This document shows, in pieces, positions 61,737-64,000 of a DNA stretch of 64,000 nucleotides. How positions within the stretch are numbered: position 1 is the stretch's first letter; each line of letters opens with the position of its first letter. The notes below the pieces were generated by a model, which made no database searches, had not been told where the DNA came from, and was given only the letters and a program-made list of their open reading frames with translations. Both the position numbers and the translations under genes were made by a program. This DNA comes from Elusimicrobiota bacterium (lineage in GTDB: Bacteria; Elusimicrobiota; Elusimicrobia; Elusimicrobiales; Elusimicrobiaceae), in the NCBI GenBank assembly GCA_009778915.1, contig WRFH01000001.1, positions 248,001 through 312,000 of the forward strand. The letters run 5' to 3'.

Positions 61737-64000
61737 TTACAGGTGAATCAATTTTTCTTTTTCTGTTAACTGCTCGTAGGAATCAAAGGCTTTGAAGTAG
61801 GCTATTGATTTTTCCAGGTTCGTCAGCAGAGAGCAGTTACATTTGACTGCCATTTTACGTATGGCGGAGTTAAATTCAAGCTCGTCAAGTTCAAGGCTTT
61901 TGTGGACGTTTACGACGAAATCCACTTTGCGCTGTTTGATAATGTCCACCGGCTTCGGATCATGATGGTAAAAAACGGCGGTAGCCTCATAGCCGCGTTT
62001 TTTAAGATATTCCGCGGTGCCGTACGTCGCGTACACCGGCACGCCGAGTTTGTAAACGCGGTCAATGACTTCCATAAAACGCACTTTGTCGCGCTCACGG
62101 CCGGTGCTTAACAAAATACCTTTTTTGGGCACGCGGATTTGAGTGGATTCCATTGCCAGCAGCATGGCTTCGTTAAAGTTTTTGCCTATGCAGCCCACTT
62201 CGCCGGTGGACGCCATTTCAACACCCAAAATAGGGTCCGCGCCGTCTAGCCGCTGAAAGCTGAACATGCTGGCTTTGACGCCGGTGAATGGAATTTCAGA
62301 CTCATCCGGCAGCATTTTATTTATCGGTTTCCCATACATAACTTTACAGGCGATTTCGGCCAGATTGTAGCCGGAAACTTTTGATATGAACGGGAAAGAA
62401 CGCGACGCGCGCGCGTTGCACTCAATAACTTTTACGTCGTTGTCTTTCGCGATAAACTGAATGTTGAACGGTCCGTTGAGGCCGAGCCCTTTTGCAATTT
62501 TACGTACAATTCCGTGTATCGTGTTCGCGGTTTTCGTATATATTTTTTCCGCCGGGAAAACAAGAGTAGCGTCGCCGCTGTGGACGCCGGCGTTTTCAAC
62601 GTGTTCGGAAATAAAAGAAATCATAACTTCGCCGTTTTTGGCGACTCCGTCGCATTCCAACTCTTTCGCGTCTAAAATAAATTTAGACAGCACGACGGGG
62701 AAATCAGCCGATATGTCTTTAGTCAGCGATAAATAATAGTCCAGGCTTTTCTGGTCGTTGGCGACGTTCATCAGCGTGCCGGATAGGACAAAGCTCGGGC
62801 GTATTAAAACCGGAAAGCCGACTTCTTTTACGAAAGCGTCAATTTCTTTTCTTGAGACGGCGGACGTCCACTTGGGCTGGTCCACGCCCAGCGAATCCAA
62901 AATGGCCGAAAACTTTGTTCTGTTCTCCGCTTTGTCGACGGTTTCATAACTGTGGCCCATGATTTTTACGCCGGCGCGGCTTAAGTACGGCGTAAGATTA
63001 TTCGGGTTCTGTCCGCCCATGCAGGCGACCACGCCGCGCGGATTTTCAATATCAATAATATCCATGACGCGCTCAAAAGACAACTCTTCAAAATAAAGCC
63101 TGTCCGACGTGTTAAAGTCCGTAGACACCGTTTCCGGATTGCAGTTTATGATAATGCTGTCGTCTTTCTGCTCTTTAAAATATTTGCTGGTCATGACGGA
63201 GCACCAGTCAAATTCCAGACTGCTGCCTATGCGGTAACTTCCGCTGCCGAGCGTGACTATGCTTTTATTTTTCTTTGTGACTTTCACGTCGTTAAAATAG
63301 CCGTCGTACGTCAGGTACAGGTAGTTGGATTTTGTCGCGTATTCGGCGGACGTCGTGTCAATTTGTTTTACCACCGGCGTGATTTTTAACGTCTTTCTTA
63401 AATCCCGCAGGCCCATTGACAGAGCGTTGATTTCTCTGACGGTAAATTTATGTTTAGGGCTGACACAGGACAGATACATTTTTGTCAGCTGGTAATCCGA
63501 AAACCCGCGGGATTTGAGGCGGCGTATATATTCCGCGTCAATATTTGAAAACGCTTTTCTGACTTCCGCCGCAGTGATTTTTGCCGGCGCTTTGAAATCT
63601 TTAAAATATGCGCGCACTTCCGTTTCCAGACGGACGAGATAAACTATGTGGCTTATAAACCACGGGTCTATCATTGTTCTTTTCTGGACGCTCTCCGGCG
63701 TAAAACCGCGTTTTAAAAATTCATAAATCGCGAAAATACGCATGTTGGTCGGGTTGGAAAGTTCCAGCAGCAGTTCTTTGTTGGAAGCGTGCGAAAAAAC
63801 CTCTTTCGTGATGCCTTCTTCGTCCTCCTGAACCATGCGTATGGATTTTTGTATAACTTCGCAGAAATTGCGGCCCAGCGCCATAACCTCGCCGACGGAT
63901 TTCATCTGCGTTCCCAAAAGTTTAGACACGCCGGAAAATTTTTTCAAATCCCAGCGCGGCATTTTGAGAGACACGTAATCCAGCGAAGGTTCGTAAAACG
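61737..64000 (-). CDS. carB: Carbamoyl-phosphate synthase large subunit, 5' end missing
   Basis: Makes carbamoyl phosphate for pyrimidines and arginine. The frame is open to the window edge, so the N-terminal ATP-grasp domain lies mostly outside; the visible part begins PSLDYVSLKMPRW, near residue 290 of full CarB, then LGTQMKSVGEVMALGR. It continues with the oligomerisation domain, the second ATP-grasp domain (GSGSYRIGSSLEFDW, GGQNPNNL, RPSFVLSG, ECNARASRSFPF) and the C-terminal MGS-like allosteric domain (GILLSTGRERDKVRF). About 750 residues are present. No carA in the window. Confidence 0.95.
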   Translation of the reverse strand, partial: FYEPSLDYVSLKMPRWDLKKFSGVSKLLGTQMKSVGEVMALGRNFCEVIQKSIRMVQEDEEGITKEVFSHASNKELLLELSNPTNMRIFAIYEFLKRGFTPESVQKRTMIDPWFISHIVYLVRLETEVRAYFKDFKAPAKITAAEVRKAFSNIDAEYIRRLKSRGFSDYQLTKMYLSCVSPKHKFTVREINALSMGLRDLRKTLKITPVVKQIDTTSAEYATKSNYLYLTYDGYFNDVKVTKKNKSIVTLGSGSYRIGSSLEFDWCSVMTSKYFKEQKDDSIIINCNPETVSTDFNTSDRLYFEELSFERVMDIIDIENPRGVVACMGGQNPNNLTPYLSRAGVKIMGHSYETVDKAENRTKFSAILDSLGVDQPKWTSAVSRKEIDAFVKEVGFPVLIRPSFVLSGTLMNVANDQKSLDYYLSLTKDISADFPVVLSKFILDAKELECDGVAKNGEVMISFISEHVENAGVHSGDATLVFPAEKIYTKTANTIHGIVRKIAKGLGLNGPFNIQFIAKDNDVKVIECNARASRSFPFISKVSGYNLAEIACKVMYGKPINKMLPDESEIPFTGVKASMFSFQRLDGADPILGVEMASTGEVGCIGKNFNEAMLLAMESTQIRVPKKGILLSTGRERDKVRFMEVIDRVYKLGVPVYATYGTAEYLKKRGYEATAVFYHHDPKPVDIIKQRKVDFVVNVHKSLELDELEFNSAIRKMAVKCNCSLLTNLEKSIAYFKAFDSYEQLTEKEKLIHL

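Overview
The window is dense bacterial sequence at moderate GC with short gaps, many 4-bp ATGA stop/start overlaps and a recognisable hairpin at most operon ends. It suggests a Gram-negative, probably anaerobic or microaerophilic bacterium: lipoproteins, O-antigen-ligase-type proteins, FeoAB ferrous iron uptake and a clostridial-type 2[4Fe-4S] ferredoxin. A PilE-like prepilin and a PUFA-synthase-like multidomain protein make me lean towards the phylum Elusimicrobiota (Elusimicrobium-like). That placement is inference from gene content and memory, not a phylogeny.

Layout. (1) 1-7036: an operon with the 3' part of a ketosynthase / four-carrier / ketoreductase / dehydratase megasynthase, its likely phosphopantetheinyl transferase and an acyl-CoA carboxyltransferase; then prfA. 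(2) 8168-12899: surface-glycan genes, namely a putative glycosyltransferase, a CMP-sialate synthetase fused to a KdsC-like phosphatase, a short NeuB, a GT8 transferase and IspD. (3) 12883-21354: a hypothetical gene, prmC, murA, folC, a secreted protein, a coiled-coil protein, ddl and a small membrane protein. (4) 21338-25682: two adjacent O-antigen-ligase/TPR proteins. (5) 25659-34317: a compact, apparently intact head-tail-lysis operon with its own promoter. It has an HK97-type capsid, head-tail connectors, a tail tube, a chaperone with a likely programmed -1 frameshift, a very short tape measure, tail tip proteins, an M15 peptidase and small membrane proteins. No integrase, terminase, portal, protease or repressor lies next to it. 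(6) 34323-45307: a feoA-feoB fusion, a ferredoxin, foldback DNA, a secreted ankyrin protein, a phospholipase-D-type lipoprotein, a flavoprotein, a MORN-type protein, a secreted protein, a cold-shock protein, a MATE transporter and a pilin. (7) 45490-50433: trxA, polA, coaE, rho. (8) 50503-60779, mostly minus strand: a histidine kinase, tsaC, rsmI, a palindromic element, a lipoprotein, rnpB (plus strand), a secreted protein, tgt-queA-spoIID-like-ruvB-ruvA and an amino-acid antiporter. (9) 60982-64000: a secreted protein and the 3' part of carB.

How the parts fit. The megasynthase operon supplies carrier activation (phosphopantetheinyl transferase) and possibly an extender unit (carboxyltransferase) for an unidentified lipid or polyketide. 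Its four carrier repeats all have threonine where the phosphopantetheine serine is expected. The sialate-type genes, GT8 transferase and ligase pair point to glycosylated surface polymers or pilins. The head-tail operon is the most unusual feature. Its order and small gene sizes recall gene transfer agent clusters more than a complete prophage, but the packaging genes are missing from this window, so this remains a hypothesis.
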